Shown: piece by piece, positions 1-7,431 of the stretch | Position numbering within the stretch: position 1 is the first letter of the stretch | How the letters are laid out: each line of letters starts with the position of its first letter | Assembly: GCA_006226965.1 (NCBI GenBank) | Contig: SBGQ01000136.1 | Location: 1 to 58,732, forward strand | Length of the DNA: 58,732 nt | DNA from: a bacterium | Lineage (GTDB): Bacteria > Bacteroidota > Rhodothermia > Balneolales > M1805 | Direction: 5' to 3' | The notes under the pieces: generated by a model | What the model saw: the letters and a program-made list of their open reading frames with translations, nothing else | Databases searched by the model: none | Told to the model about the DNA's origin: nothing | Position numbers and translations under genes: made by a program

Positions 1-30
1 TCAATAAATTTTAATAGAAATAAGAATATT

Positions 31-50
31 TTAAGACAAATCTATCTTTT
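31..50. promoter_or_regulatory. Possible weak copy of the Rrf2 operator
   Basis: TTAAGACAAATCTATCTTTT, 22 bases before the SDR start, aligns without gaps to the palindrome in front of the Rrf2 gene at 890-909 with 13 of 20 identities, including the unbroken core AGACAAAT. It is itself a poor dyad (AAGA...TCTT). The match may be chance in AT-rich DNA. If real, it would put the dehydrogenase under the downstream Rrf2 regulator. Confidence 0.25.
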
Positions 51-72
51 AACTTAAAGAAAAAGGGCAAAA

Positions 73-852
73 ATGGGTCATTTTGTAATAATTACAGGCT
101 CAAGTTCTGGTATTGGCAAATCGCTTGCTAAAGTATGTGCAAAAAATAAACGTAATCTAATTTTAGTTGCTCGAAGAATTGATGAATTAAATTTGTTAGC
201 CACTGAATTAATTGACACCTACTCTGTAAAAGTAATTTGTATAAGTTCTGATTTAACCGTTTCATCTGAAAGAGAAAAACTATTTGAAACGATTGAGGGG
301 CTTAATGTTACGATTGATATATGTATAAATAATGCAGGAATTGGCTTAAACGGCGCTTTTGTAAATTCCGATTGGAAAAAATTAAATCAATTGATGGCTT
401 TAAATATGGAAGCGCTCGTTCATGTGAGCAAATTTTATCTTTATATTGCCCAAAAACAAGGTTACGGACATTTAGTACAGATTGCATCAACAGCTTCTTT
501 TTTTGCAGGCCCATATATGGCGGTTTATTATGCGAGTAAAGCTTTTGTTTTGTCTTTTTCAAAAGGTCTAAAAGCTGAATTAGCTTCCACTCCTATTCAT
601 TTATCAGTTGTGTGTCCGGGTCCGACTAAAACTGAGTTTCAACATGTTGCTGGAATGGATACAAGTATTTTATTTACCAAAACCGGAAATGCTGTACAAA
701 CAGCCGATGAAGTTGCACTTTATGCTTTTAGAAAAATTCTAGCGAAAAAATTTTTGATTATTCCCGGTGCACTAAACAGGCTTAGTGTCAGATTTTCAGC
801 GTTTACTCCAACATTTTTTTCAAATTGGATAATAATGAAGCTCCATCATTGA
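73..852 (+). CDS. Short-chain dehydrogenase/reductase (SDR)
   Basis: A 259-residue classical SDR, predicted to be a cytoplasmic NAD(P)H-dependent oxidoreductase; the substrate cannot be read from sequence. The Rossmann nucleotide-binding motif TGSSSGIG lies at residues 8-15, the NNAG motif at 86-89, and the catalytic YxxxK is Tyr152-Lys156 with Ser139/Ser142 upstream. A basic VARR at 32-35 after beta-2 favours NADPH over NADH (family knowledge). Length and domain order are normal for the 'DltE-like' SDRs of Bacteroidota. It is followed 63 bases later by an Rrf2 regulator on the same strand, and a weak operator-like sequence precedes both genes, so co-regulation is possible but unproven. Identification as SDR is firm; the specific reaction is unknown. 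Confidence 0.93.
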   Translation: MGHFVIITGSSSGIGKSLAKVCAKNKRNLILVARRIDELNLLATELIDTYSVKVICISSDLTVSSEREKLFETIEGLNVTIDICINNAGIGLNGAFVNSDWKKLNQLMALNMEALVHVSKFYLYIAQKQGYGHLVQIASTASFFAGPYMAVYYASKAFVLSFSKGLKAELASTPIHLSVVCPGPTKTEFQHVAGMDTSILFTKTGNAVQTADEVALYAFRKILAKKFLIIPGALNRLSVRFSAFTPTFFSNWIIMKLHH

Positions 853-889
853 TTTTTTTTTTGCATATAGCTATCCAAGTATTTAATTT

Positions 890-909
890 ATCAGACAAAT
901 TAGTCTGAT
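890..909. promoter_or_regulatory. Perfect palindromic operator in front of the Rrf2 gene
   Basis: ATCAGACAAATTAGTCTGAT is a perfect inverted repeat: ATCAGAC and GTCTGAT arms of 7 bases around AAATTA. It ends 6 bases before the ATG of the Rrf2 regulator. Its position over the likely promoter or ribosome-binding region and its symmetry suit an autoregulatory site for a dimeric winged-helix repressor. This assignment is inferred from position only. Confidence 0.55.
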
Positions 910-915
910 TAAAAT

Positions 916-1368
916 ATGGTATTATCAAAAGCTTGTACTTATGGAATCTTAGCAACCCTTTATGTTGCTAAAGAAAACAAAGAATTTGTACCTATTCGCG
1001 AATTGAGCGACGAGTTGCACATCTCTTTCCACTTTTTGACAAAAATATTGCAACAGTTAACAGCACAAGGTCTATTAATTTCATTAAAAGGTCCTAAAGG
1101 CGGTGTTAAATTAGCTAAAGACCCTGCAACGATTACCTATTATGATGTAATTCGGGCAATCGATGGTGACGAAGTATTTACTGAGTGTGTTCTTGGTCTT
1201 CCCGGTTGCGGACACGAAGCTCCTTGTCCAATCCACGAATTTTGGTCACCTACACGTGATTTATTAAAAACAACTTTTGTAAGCCAAAGCTTGGAAGAAT
1301 CTGCGTATCAAATTAATGAGTTAAAATTGCGCTTAAGCTTAGGCCACTGGAATTTAGAAGAAGAATAA
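916..1368 (+). CDS. Rrf2 family regulator with probable Fe-S ligands
   Basis: A 150-residue winged-helix regulator of the Rrf2 family (IscR, NsrR, CymR relatives). The N-terminal HTH covers roughly residues 1-60, with the typical start MVLSKACTYGI and recognition region FHFLTKILQQL. Cys91, Cys98 and Cys104 are followed by His107 in the context CPIH. This reproduces the three Cys and one His that bind the [2Fe-2S] cluster of E. coli IscR (spacing C-X6-C-X5-C-X2-H here, against C-X5-C-X5-C-X2-H). A role as sensor of Fe-S status, oxidative stress or NO is therefore likely, but which one is not decided by sequence. A perfect palindrome ends 6 bases upstream, suggesting autoregulation. It is monocistronic or cotranscribed with the SDR gene upstream, and ends at a strong hairpin terminator. 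Confidence 0.93.
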   Translation: MVLSKACTYGILATLYVAKENKEFVPIRELSDELHISFHFLTKILQQLTAQGLLISLKGPKGGVKLAKDPATITYYDVIRAIDGDEVFTECVLGLPGCGHEAPCPIHEFWSPTRDLLKTTFVSQSLEESAYQINELKLRLSLGHWNLEEE

Positions 1369-1385
1369 ACGCTTATCTTCTATAC

Positions 1386-1414
1386 AAAAAAAGCAGGCTT
1401 AACCTGCTTTTTTT
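1386..1414. terminator. Bidirectional intrinsic terminator
   Basis: AAAAAAAGCAGG, loop CTTAA, CCTGCTTTTTTT. The 12-base stem with A- and T-runs on both sides can end the plus-strand Rrf2 transcript and the minus-strand transcript arriving from 1433-2899. Convergent genes flank it. Confidence 0.85.
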
Positions 1415-1432
1415 GTTTTAACACTTCATTTT

Positions 1433-2899
1433 TTACCATCGGTATTCAATTCTAACAAAAAAATTATCGTATCGTTCGCCGCCTTTAACCCGATGAAAAT
1501 CATTATCCAAATCGAGTCCATACCCCACTCGAATTTTTGCTCTGGGTTGAAATTGATATCCGACATTTAAGATTAACCTATTATTATTGGAATTAAATGC
1601 ATACGGATAAACTTCTAAAAGCGGATCATATCCTCGCGGTGTAACTTCATCTTCAATTTTATTTGGCAAATCTATAGAACGCTTTCTTAAATCCAGTAAA
1701 TGTTCTATTCCAAATAAAAACCCTTTGTAATCCGGATGAACGGATATTCTGTTATGAATATAAACTCTCGTTTCTTTATTCAAGAACTTCTTATCAACTT
1801 CTGCTAGTAATAAATAACGCCCAGCTGATTGTATCTCTTGAAAATCAACCATCCACAACCAAGAATCCCACGTAATTTGAGAGGCATTCGCAATAATGTA
1901 AAAACCTTTTTGGAATTCAATTTGCTCATTAGAATAACTAGGATTCAATTCAAGGCTATCTCTATCGGATGTTGAATACATATATTTGGCAATAGAACCC
2001 ACTGTATAGTTTTCAAACTTGTATTCAAGTAATCCACCGGCAAACCAATTTTGAAAATTGTATTTGTATTGATCTAATGGCTCTAATGCTGATTTTATTT
2101 CTGATTTTGCTTCTGTCTGATAGGTTGCAAACAGCTCGGCTCGGTAACGTTTCCCTGGTGGCGTAACAGCTGAAACATGTAGCATAAACGGCGCTTGTTT
2201 ATATCTTCTTATCGTATCTGGAAAAGCATATGGAATACCAACATTAGAATTAACCATATTATTCATGTAGTCAGCTGCTGTAAATTCCAGCTTTATTAAA
2301 CCAATTTGTTCATTCCCATATTGTGCAAATGCCGTAGCATCCAAATCATCTTGTCTGGAGCCTAAGCTATGTCTAACGCCTGCTGAAAGCATTGAGTTAA
2401 TTTCATAGGAATAGGCCACATTCATATACATGCGTGATAAAACAGGAGAACGCTCCATATAAGACCAAACCTTAATAGAATGTTTGGGGATAAGTTGAAC
2501 GTTTAATTGTAGTTCTGAAGCGGTATAAAAATCTACATCATTATAATCTCCCGTAACAAAACGAACTGCATTCGGGCTACGATAAAACAAATAGTCATCT
2601 GAGTATGTCGGATTAAAACTCATCATATTCATCTGAAATTCGTCTTCTTTTCGATTGGTATATTGATACATCCAACCGCGATCAGTCACTAAACCGTAAG
2701 GACTATTTGAGCGATCGAAAAGCATCATTTCAGATTGTGAGGCCCAGCCCATTAACGTAGCATGCTGATAATTACCGGTCAAAGTCCAATTTGCATCAGG
2801 TGGCACAACAGCTCTTTGCGCCCAAACTTGATAAACCAAAACCAATTGCACAACAAGAACTTGTGCGATTTTTAATACATTGGTTTTGGAAAAAATCAT
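1433..2899 (-). CDS. Exported outer-membrane beta-barrel-like protein, unknown function
   Basis: A 488-residue protein that I do not recognise by name. An N-terminal signal peptide (hydrophobic stretch about residues 9-27 ending VWAQ) implies export. The rest is rich in alternating hydrophobic and polar strands with many Tyr, Phe and Trp and ends in EYRW; a C-terminal aromatic residue is typical of outer-membrane barrels assembled by BAM. Segments such as LRAGVRHSLG-like 'SAGVRHSLGSR' and 'LNVGYQFQPRAKIRVGYGLD' look like antiparallel barrel strands. It is transcribed alone: the next minus-strand gene upstream ends 87 bases away and no terminator is obvious between them, so read-through from the tpiA-purD operon is possible. 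Surface transport, adhesion or capsule export are all conceivable; no function is claimed. Confidence 0.8.
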   Translation of the reverse strand: MIFSKTNVLKIAQVLVVQLVLVYQVWAQRAVVPPDANWTLTGNYQHATLMGWASQSEMMLFDRSNSPYGLVTDRGWMYQYTNRKEDEFQMNMMSFNPTYSDDYLFYRSPNAVRFVTGDYNDVDFYTASELQLNVQLIPKHSIKVWSYMERSPVLSRMYMNVAYSYEINSMLSAGVRHSLGSRQDDLDATAFAQYGNEQIGLIKLEFTAADYMNNMVNSNVGIPYAFPDTIRRYKQAPFMLHVSAVTPPGKRYRAELFATYQTEAKSEIKSALEPLDQYKYNFQNWFAGGLLEYKFENYTVGSIAKYMYSTSDRDSLELNPSYSNEQIEFQKGFYIIANASQITWDSWLWMVDFQEIQSAGRYLLLAEVDKKFLNKETRVYIHNRISVHPDYKGFLFGIEHLLDLRKRSIDLPNKIEDEVTPRGYDPLLEVYPYAFNSNNNRLILNVGYQFQPRAKIRVGYGLDLDNDFHRVKGGERYDNFFVRIEYRW

Positions 2900-2986
2900 G
2901 ATAAAAACTTTCTTTCTTTTTGCAGTTGCTTATCGGAACAGCACAGGCTCAAATTAAATCGAAATCACAAATATTTAGCGATTTCA

Positions 2987-3826
2987 TCATTTTAAACGTT
3001 GTCTGAAAATCTGATTAGGTGTAGCGATAATAAGTTGCGTATTGACAATCTGAATATCATGAACCTTCTTTCCTTTTAAATCAGGCGATAATCTCTGTTC
3101 CAACAGAACTTCTCTTCCATCAAGACTACTGATAACCAACGAGTTACCACGAATAACTATCTTTTTTGATTGATTGATACCCAGCCAATCAAGAGGTGAA
3201 TCTACTTTTAAAAAGTTTTCATACTTACCTAAAAGTGAAAACGTATAAAGAATCGTTTCTTTAGTATTTGAAAGAACTAAACCTTTTTCGGTGACCCATA
3301 AGCGTGAGTTTTCATTAACCCTACATTCATTAGGCAATAAAGCAGTAGTTCGAAACAATCCGTTTTCATCAAATAAAAACAATTTCTGCGATTGAGAATC
3401 TAAAACCCAAATTTCCCCTGTTCCCAAAGAAACTGCCTGAACCGGATTCCATCCATTCATTAATCGGGCATTTTTTGATGTAATCTCACCTAAAAACTGC
3501 AAATTTCGATCATATTGAACTACTCGTTGATTTCCCGAATCCGTAACTAATAACTTAAATCCGGCGCCAAGATGCAAATCGTTAGGATTATCAAAACGAT
3601 TCGTTCCAAAACCAACAGCACCGACAGAAAACTCAAATTCTCCTGAATCTAGTTTATACCGAGAAAGTGTTGACTTCTCACTATCTAATACAAAAACAAA
3701 GCCCTGCGGGGAAACCTGCAAGGCTTTAATATTTGAAAACGTATCGGAATATACATTCTGCTGTGCTCGAACCGGATTGAGACCCAAAAGCATCATAAAC
3801 CCGATAAGAACAGCTGTTAATTTCAT
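2987..3826 (-). CDS. Exported NHL/six-bladed beta-propeller-like protein
   Basis: A 279-residue secreted protein with a signal peptide (residues 1-21, cleavage after VRA). Repeats such as NDLHLGAGFKLLVTDSGNQRVVQYD and AVSLGTGEIWVLDSQSQKLFLFDENG-like units of about 45 residues are characteristic of NHL or 6-bladed propeller folds. These usually act in binding or as scaffolds in the periplasm or at the cell surface. The start ATG overlaps the purD stop as ATGA, so it should be translationally coupled to purD and is the third gene of the tpiA-purD operon. This is an odd partner for cytoplasmic housekeeping enzymes. No catalytic motif is visible and the function is unknown. Confidence 0.85.
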   Translation of the reverse strand: MKLTAVLIGFMMLLGLNPVRAQQNVYSDTFSNIKALQVSPQGFVFVLDSEKSTLSRYKLDSGEFEFSVGAVGFGTNRFDNPNDLHLGAGFKLLVTDSGNQRVVQYDRNLQFLGEITSKNARLMNGWNPVQAVSLGTGEIWVLDSQSQKLFLFDENGLFRTTALLPNECRVNENSRLWVTEKGLVLSNTKETILYTFSLLGKYENFLKVDSPLDWLGINQSKKIVIRGNSLVISSLDGREVLLEQRLSPDLKGKKVHDIQIVNTQLIIATPNQIFRQRLK

Positions 3827-5109
3827 ATTCGTTTTAATCCTTTTTGCCCAATATCGTTTCTATAATAGATATTATCAAACGATATTTTTTTTACGATTTC
3901 ATAAGCGTTATTGATGGCACTATTCAAAGTATCGCCTTTTCCAAGAACGTTAAGTACGCGTCCGCCATTGGTAAATATCAAACCTTCGAATTCTTTAGTT
4001 CCTGAATGAAAAACCACACTTTCTTCCGACAGAGTTTCTAAACCGTGAATCTGTTTTCCTTTTTCATAGAACTCAGGATATCCATCCGATGCTAAAACAA
4101 CACTGCAATGGAAGCCATTATAAAACAAAGGTTTATATTGGCTCAACGTACCATTCGCTGCATGTACTATCATTTCAGCAAAATCCGATTCCAATTGCGG
4201 CAAAATTACCTGACACTCAGGATCGCCAAAACGGCAATTAAACTCAACTACACGTGAATAATCGTCTTTAATCATTAAACCTACATAAAGAACACCAACA
4301 TACGGATGTCCTTTCGCTTGCATTCCCTTTAACATAGGTTCAACAATCTCTGTTTTAACTTGATTTAAGACATGATTGGATACTACAGGCGCCGGTGTAT
4401 AAGCTCCCATTCCACCTGTATTTAATCCTGTATCTCCATCGCCGATACGTTTATGATCTTGTGCCGGAGTGAGTAAAACATAATTGAGTCCGTCACATAC
4501 AGCAAATACTGAAGCTTCTTCCCCATCCATGAATTCTTCGATAACCAATTTAGTCGCAGCGGCGGCTAGGGCTTTATCGGCTTGAATATAATCTAATCGG
4601 CCAATCGCATCTTCTTTGGTTTCACAAATAAAAACGCCTTTTCCGGCAGCCAATCCATCCGCTTTTAATACAATCGGTGTTTGTGCTTTTTCACGGATAT
4701 ACGTTTTAATTGCCGAATGATCAGAAAAATCAAAACTTTGATAGGCAGCAGTCGGAACTCCGAATTCTTCCATCAAGTTTTTAGCAAATTCTTTACTTCC
4801 TTCCAATTGAGCACCGTATTTATCCGGGCCAAAAACAGCAATTCCCATGGAACGTAAATCATCAGCTATTCCGTTTACTAGAGGTAACTCCGGCCCGACA
4901 ACAACCACATCTACTTCATGCGTTTTTGCAGTTTGAATGATTGCGGCATGGTCGTTCAAATCTAATTGAACATTGATACCGCATTGTGCTGTACCTGGAT
5001 TCCCGGGAGCTGTAATCACTTCTGCCGTTTTTGGCGATTTAGCCAAAGCCCAAGAAATGGCATGTTCTCTGCCACCACTTCCGAGCACTAAAAAACGATA
5101 ACCCGGCAT
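3823..5109 (-). CDS. purD: Phosphoribosylamine-glycine ligase (GARS)
   Basis: A 428-residue enzyme of de novo purine synthesis that joins glycine to 5-phosphoribosylamine with ATP to give GAR. The N-terminal domain opens with FLVLGSGGREHAISWAL (the family signature) and contains the VVVGPELPLVNGI stretch. The ATP-grasp core has KADGLAAGKGV and the RFGDPECQ signature of GARS. It is monofunctional and of standard length, without the fused AIRS/GART domains seen in eukaryotes. It sits 2 bases after the tpiA stop codon and overlaps the downstream propeller gene by ATGA, so the three are probably one transcript. The other purine gene in the window, purC, lies 13 kb away. Confidence 0.98.
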   Translation of the reverse strand: MPGYRFLVLGSGGREHAISWALAKSPKTAEVITAPGNPGTAQCGINVQLDLNDHAAIIQTAKTHEVDVVVVGPELPLVNGIADDLRSMGIAVFGPDKYGAQLEGSKEFAKNLMEEFGVPTAAYQSFDFSDHSAIKTYIREKAQTPIVLKADGLAAGKGVFICETKEDAIGRLDYIQADKALAAAATKLVIEEFMDGEEASVFAVCDGLNYVLLTPAQDHKRIGDGDTGLNTGGMGAYTPAPVVSNHVLNQVKTEIVEPMLKGMQAKGHPYVGVLYVGLMIKDDYSRVVEFNCRFGDPECQVILPQLESDFAEMIVHAANGTLSQYKPLFYNGFHCSVVLASDGYPEFYEKGKQIHGLETLSEESVVFHSGTKEFEGLIFTNGGRVLNVLGKGDTLNSAINNAYEIVKKISFDNIYYRNDIGQKGLKRI

Positions 5110-5111
5110 GA

Positions 5112-5873
5112 TTATGATAACTTTTCAGCTGCGTTTACAATAGCTAAAAATGAATCGGCTTTTAAACTTGCGCCACCAATCAAACCGCCATCCACATCTT
5201 TTTTAGCTAATAATTCGTCTGCATTTTCCGGTTTCATACTTCCGCCGTAAAGAATGCGGACTTGTTCAGCTGTATCAGAACCATACGCATCAGTTAAAAT
5301 TCCACGAATAACAGCGTGCATTTCCTGTGCTTGTTCCGGTGATGCGGTTTCACCAGTTCCGATTGCCCAAACAGGTTCGTAAGCAATCACAACTTTTGAG
5401 ATCTCTTCTTTGCTGATGCCATCAATCAAAGCTTTAACTTGATTGCTTACAACTTCAATGTGTTTTCCTTCTTTGCGCTGTGCTAAAACTTCACCCACAC
5501 AAGGAATAGGTGTTAGACCAACTGCTAATGCTTTTTTTGTTTTTTTGTTGATGAAAGCATCCGTTTCACCGAAATATTCACGACGTTCAGAGTGACCTAA
5601 AATCACATATCCGGCACCAGCTTCTTGTACCATTTCCGCGCTGACTTCACCAGTAAACGCTCCGGAAGATTCGGTGTACATGTTTTGAACACCAACACCA
5701 ATTGAGCTACCTTTTAAACTTGCCACAACACTTGCGATTGTCAAAGCAGGCGGACAAACTACAATTTCAACTTTGGATGAAGTGTTTTTTTCTTTGATAG
5801 CAGTTGCTAACTCAGCTCCGGCTTTAGGGCTAAGATTCATTTTCCAGTTTCCGGCAATAAAATATGTTCTCAT
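5112..5873 (-). CDS. tpiA: Triosephosphate isomerase
   Basis: A 253-residue TIM-barrel enzyme that interconverts dihydroxyacetone phosphate and glyceraldehyde-3-phosphate in glycolysis and gluconeogenesis. The substrate-binding Asn/Lys are in GNWKMN at residues 8-13, the electrophilic His in ILGHSERR, and the catalytic Glu in the signature AYEPVWAIGTG. The phosphate-binding loop GGSMKPEN and the GGASL element close the active site. All catalytic residues are present and the length is normal. It is the first gene of the tpiA-purD-propeller operon and is preceded by a 91-base gap that holds a 7-base inverted repeat (5903-5909 and 5948-5954). Confidence 0.98.
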   Translation of the reverse strand: MRTYFIAGNWKMNLSPKAGAELATAIKEKNTSSKVEIVVCPPALTIASVVASLKGSSIGVGVQNMYTESSGAFTGEVSAEMVQEAGAGYVILGHSERREYFGETDAFINKKTKKALAVGLTPIPCVGEVLAQRKEGKHIEVVSNQVKALIDGISKEEISKVVIAYEPVWAIGTGETASPEQAQEMHAVIRGILTDAYGSDTAEQVRILYGGSMKPENADELLAKKDVDGGLIGGASLKADSFLAIVNAAEKLS

Positions 5874-5902
5874 GGTTGTATCTGTTTTTGAATTAAGAAT
5901 AT

Positions 5903-5954
5903 GGAGAGTATTTAATCAAATTTATGTACCTACAGGTTGACTATATAACTCTCC
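5903..5954. repeat. Inverted repeat in the tpiA leader
   Basis: GGAGAGT (5903-5909) and ACTCTCC (5948-5954) are perfectly complementary, with 38 bases between them that include the small dyad ACCT-AC-AGGT. The element lies between the stop of the thioredoxin-fold lipoprotein gene and the tpiA start. There is no T-run, so it is not a standard terminator. It could be a leader hairpin or chance. Confidence 0.3.
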
Positions 5955-5964
5955 GATTACATCG

Positions 5965-7314
5965 TTACGAATTCGGTTTTTCTTCTTTTTGAATTTCTTT
6001 CAGAAAATCGTTTACTAATCGGTCAAACTGTTGCGGATAGTATTTTCTGACGATATTCCCGTTTTTATCCACTAAAAATCGTGTCGGCACTTCAATCACA
6101 TTCAACGAATCCATCAAGGTGAGTTCATCAAAACGATGTGCTTGAGTAAAAATCCAATCCGGTTTTACTTCTTCCAAGAACGCATCAATGGTAACTTGCG
6201 GATCTAAAGGAACTGTAACCCACTTTAAACCATAGTTTTTATACATCTGATACACTGTATTTATTTGAAATACCTGAGATTGATAGTTCCTGTCAGAAAG
6301 CCCCGCAATTTCAAACACAAAATAAGAACCTGCGAAATTGGCATTACTGATTGAGTCTTTTCCTGCAGCTAATTTAAATTCCGGCATTGGATTACCCGGA
6401 GCTAAACGTTTTGTTTCAATTGAGAAATATTTTGCCCAGGATTCTGCTCCTTTTACGGTTTCAAATAATCTTTTATGCTCTTGAATTTTCGCATAAGCTT
6501 CTTCGTAGTGATTTGAATCCGCTAACAATTCCACTTGGTTACGAATAATTTGTAAGGCTTGTGGCTGAGTTTCAGCACTTCTGCGAATGCCGTCTAAATA
6601 CACAATTGCGGCATTTAAACCGGATAAACGAGCAGTTGCATCACCGGCTGCTCTAGCTAGAGCAATGCGCAGATTCGATTTTACATCAATCGACTCATAT
6701 CGCTTAATCAATAGAGAATCGTTCCATTCAATCAATAATTTCATGCTTTCAACTACGGCTTGGTCGGCGGCAATTGTTCCTGGGAATTTATCCTGCACCG
6801 ACCAATATAAATCTGACCAATTGGTTAAAACGGTACTTAATGTATCATTAGAAAGTTTTCCGGCATTAGCAAATGCAGCTACTCTTCCAAAGTTTTTACG
6901 AACTCGATTAAAGGTGTCTTGTGCATTGTATTCATACGATTTAATCATTACTGTTTGTCCATAAGCAGGCAATTCAGCTTTTATAAATAAGCTGTCTTTA
7001 TCAGATAAAATAAGAGAAGACGATGCTAGTGTTTTACCGTTTCTGCTTATATAAACCGGATACAAACCTTTTGAATCGAACTCAACAGTTGAAGCAAACT
7101 TCCCAAGACTATCTGTAACTGCATAAAAAACAGTATCAGCTTTTTGGGTTGAATCCCTTTTAATAACTAAGAATCCGATTCCGCCAAAGTTTCCGGATGT
7201 ATCAATACTATCCGCTACAGTAATTGTAGCAGAGATAAATGCTTTTTGTTTTTTATCTGAGGAACAGGCATACACACTTAAAATTACAAGAGCCAGAACA
7301 ATGAGTTTTTTCAT
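5965..7314 (-). CDS. Lipoprotein with a thioredoxin-fold domain lacking the CXXC site
   Basis: A 449-residue lipoprotein: signal peptide with lipobox and Cys17 (SVYAC). The N-terminal half (about 25-130) looks like the DUF4369-type beta-domain common in front of Bacteroidota TlpA proteins, followed by a helical stretch to about 310. The C-terminal 130 residues resemble a TlpA/AhpC thioredoxin fold: GNPMPEF opening, the DKNGNIVRKY strand and the cis-proline context EVPTRFLV. The position that should carry WCxxC reads EIAGLSDRNYQS, with no cysteine. It therefore cannot be a normal thiol oxidoreductase; a binding or chaperone-like role is inferred. It lies alone on the minus strand between gatB and tpiA. 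Confidence 0.85.
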   Translation of the reverse strand: MKKLIVLALVILSVYACSSDKKQKAFISATITVADSIDTSGNFGGIGFLVIKRDSTQKADTVFYAVTDSLGKFASTVEFDSKGLYPVYISRNGKTLASSSLILSDKDSLFIKAELPAYGQTVMIKSYEYNAQDTFNRVRKNFGRVAAFANAGKLSNDTLSTVLTNWSDLYWSVQDKFPGTIAADQAVVESMKLLIEWNDSLLIKRYESIDVKSNLRIALARAAGDATARLSGLNAAIVYLDGIRRSAETQPQALQIIRNQVELLADSNHYEEAYAKIQEHKRLFETVKGAESWAKYFSIETKRLAPGNPMPEFKLAAGKDSISNANFAGSYFVFEIAGLSDRNYQSQVFQINTVYQMYKNYGLKWVTVPLDPQVTIDAFLEEVKPDWIFTQAHRFDELTLMDSLNVIEVPTRFLVDKNGNIVRKYYPQQFDRLVNDFLKEIQKEEKPNS

Positions 7315-7373
7315 AAAAATGAATAATAATGATGTAGATTTAAACAGTTGGGTACAGTTGGATAATTTGAATT

Positions 7374-7415
7374 GAAATCGGAAATCTTAATACCATTATA
7401 AAATGTTCCGATTTC
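7374..7415. repeat. Inverted repeat between gatB and the lipoprotein gene
   Basis: GAAATCGGAA (7374-7383) and TTCCGATTTC (7406-7415) are perfectly complementary over 10 bases with a 22-base AT-rich loop. It lies 17 bases past the gatB stop. The T-run is on the wrong side for the minus-strand gatB transcript, so it may be a weak 3'-end stabiliser rather than an intrinsic terminator. Confidence 0.45.
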
Positions 7416-7431
7416 ATTTTTTTCTTTGATG

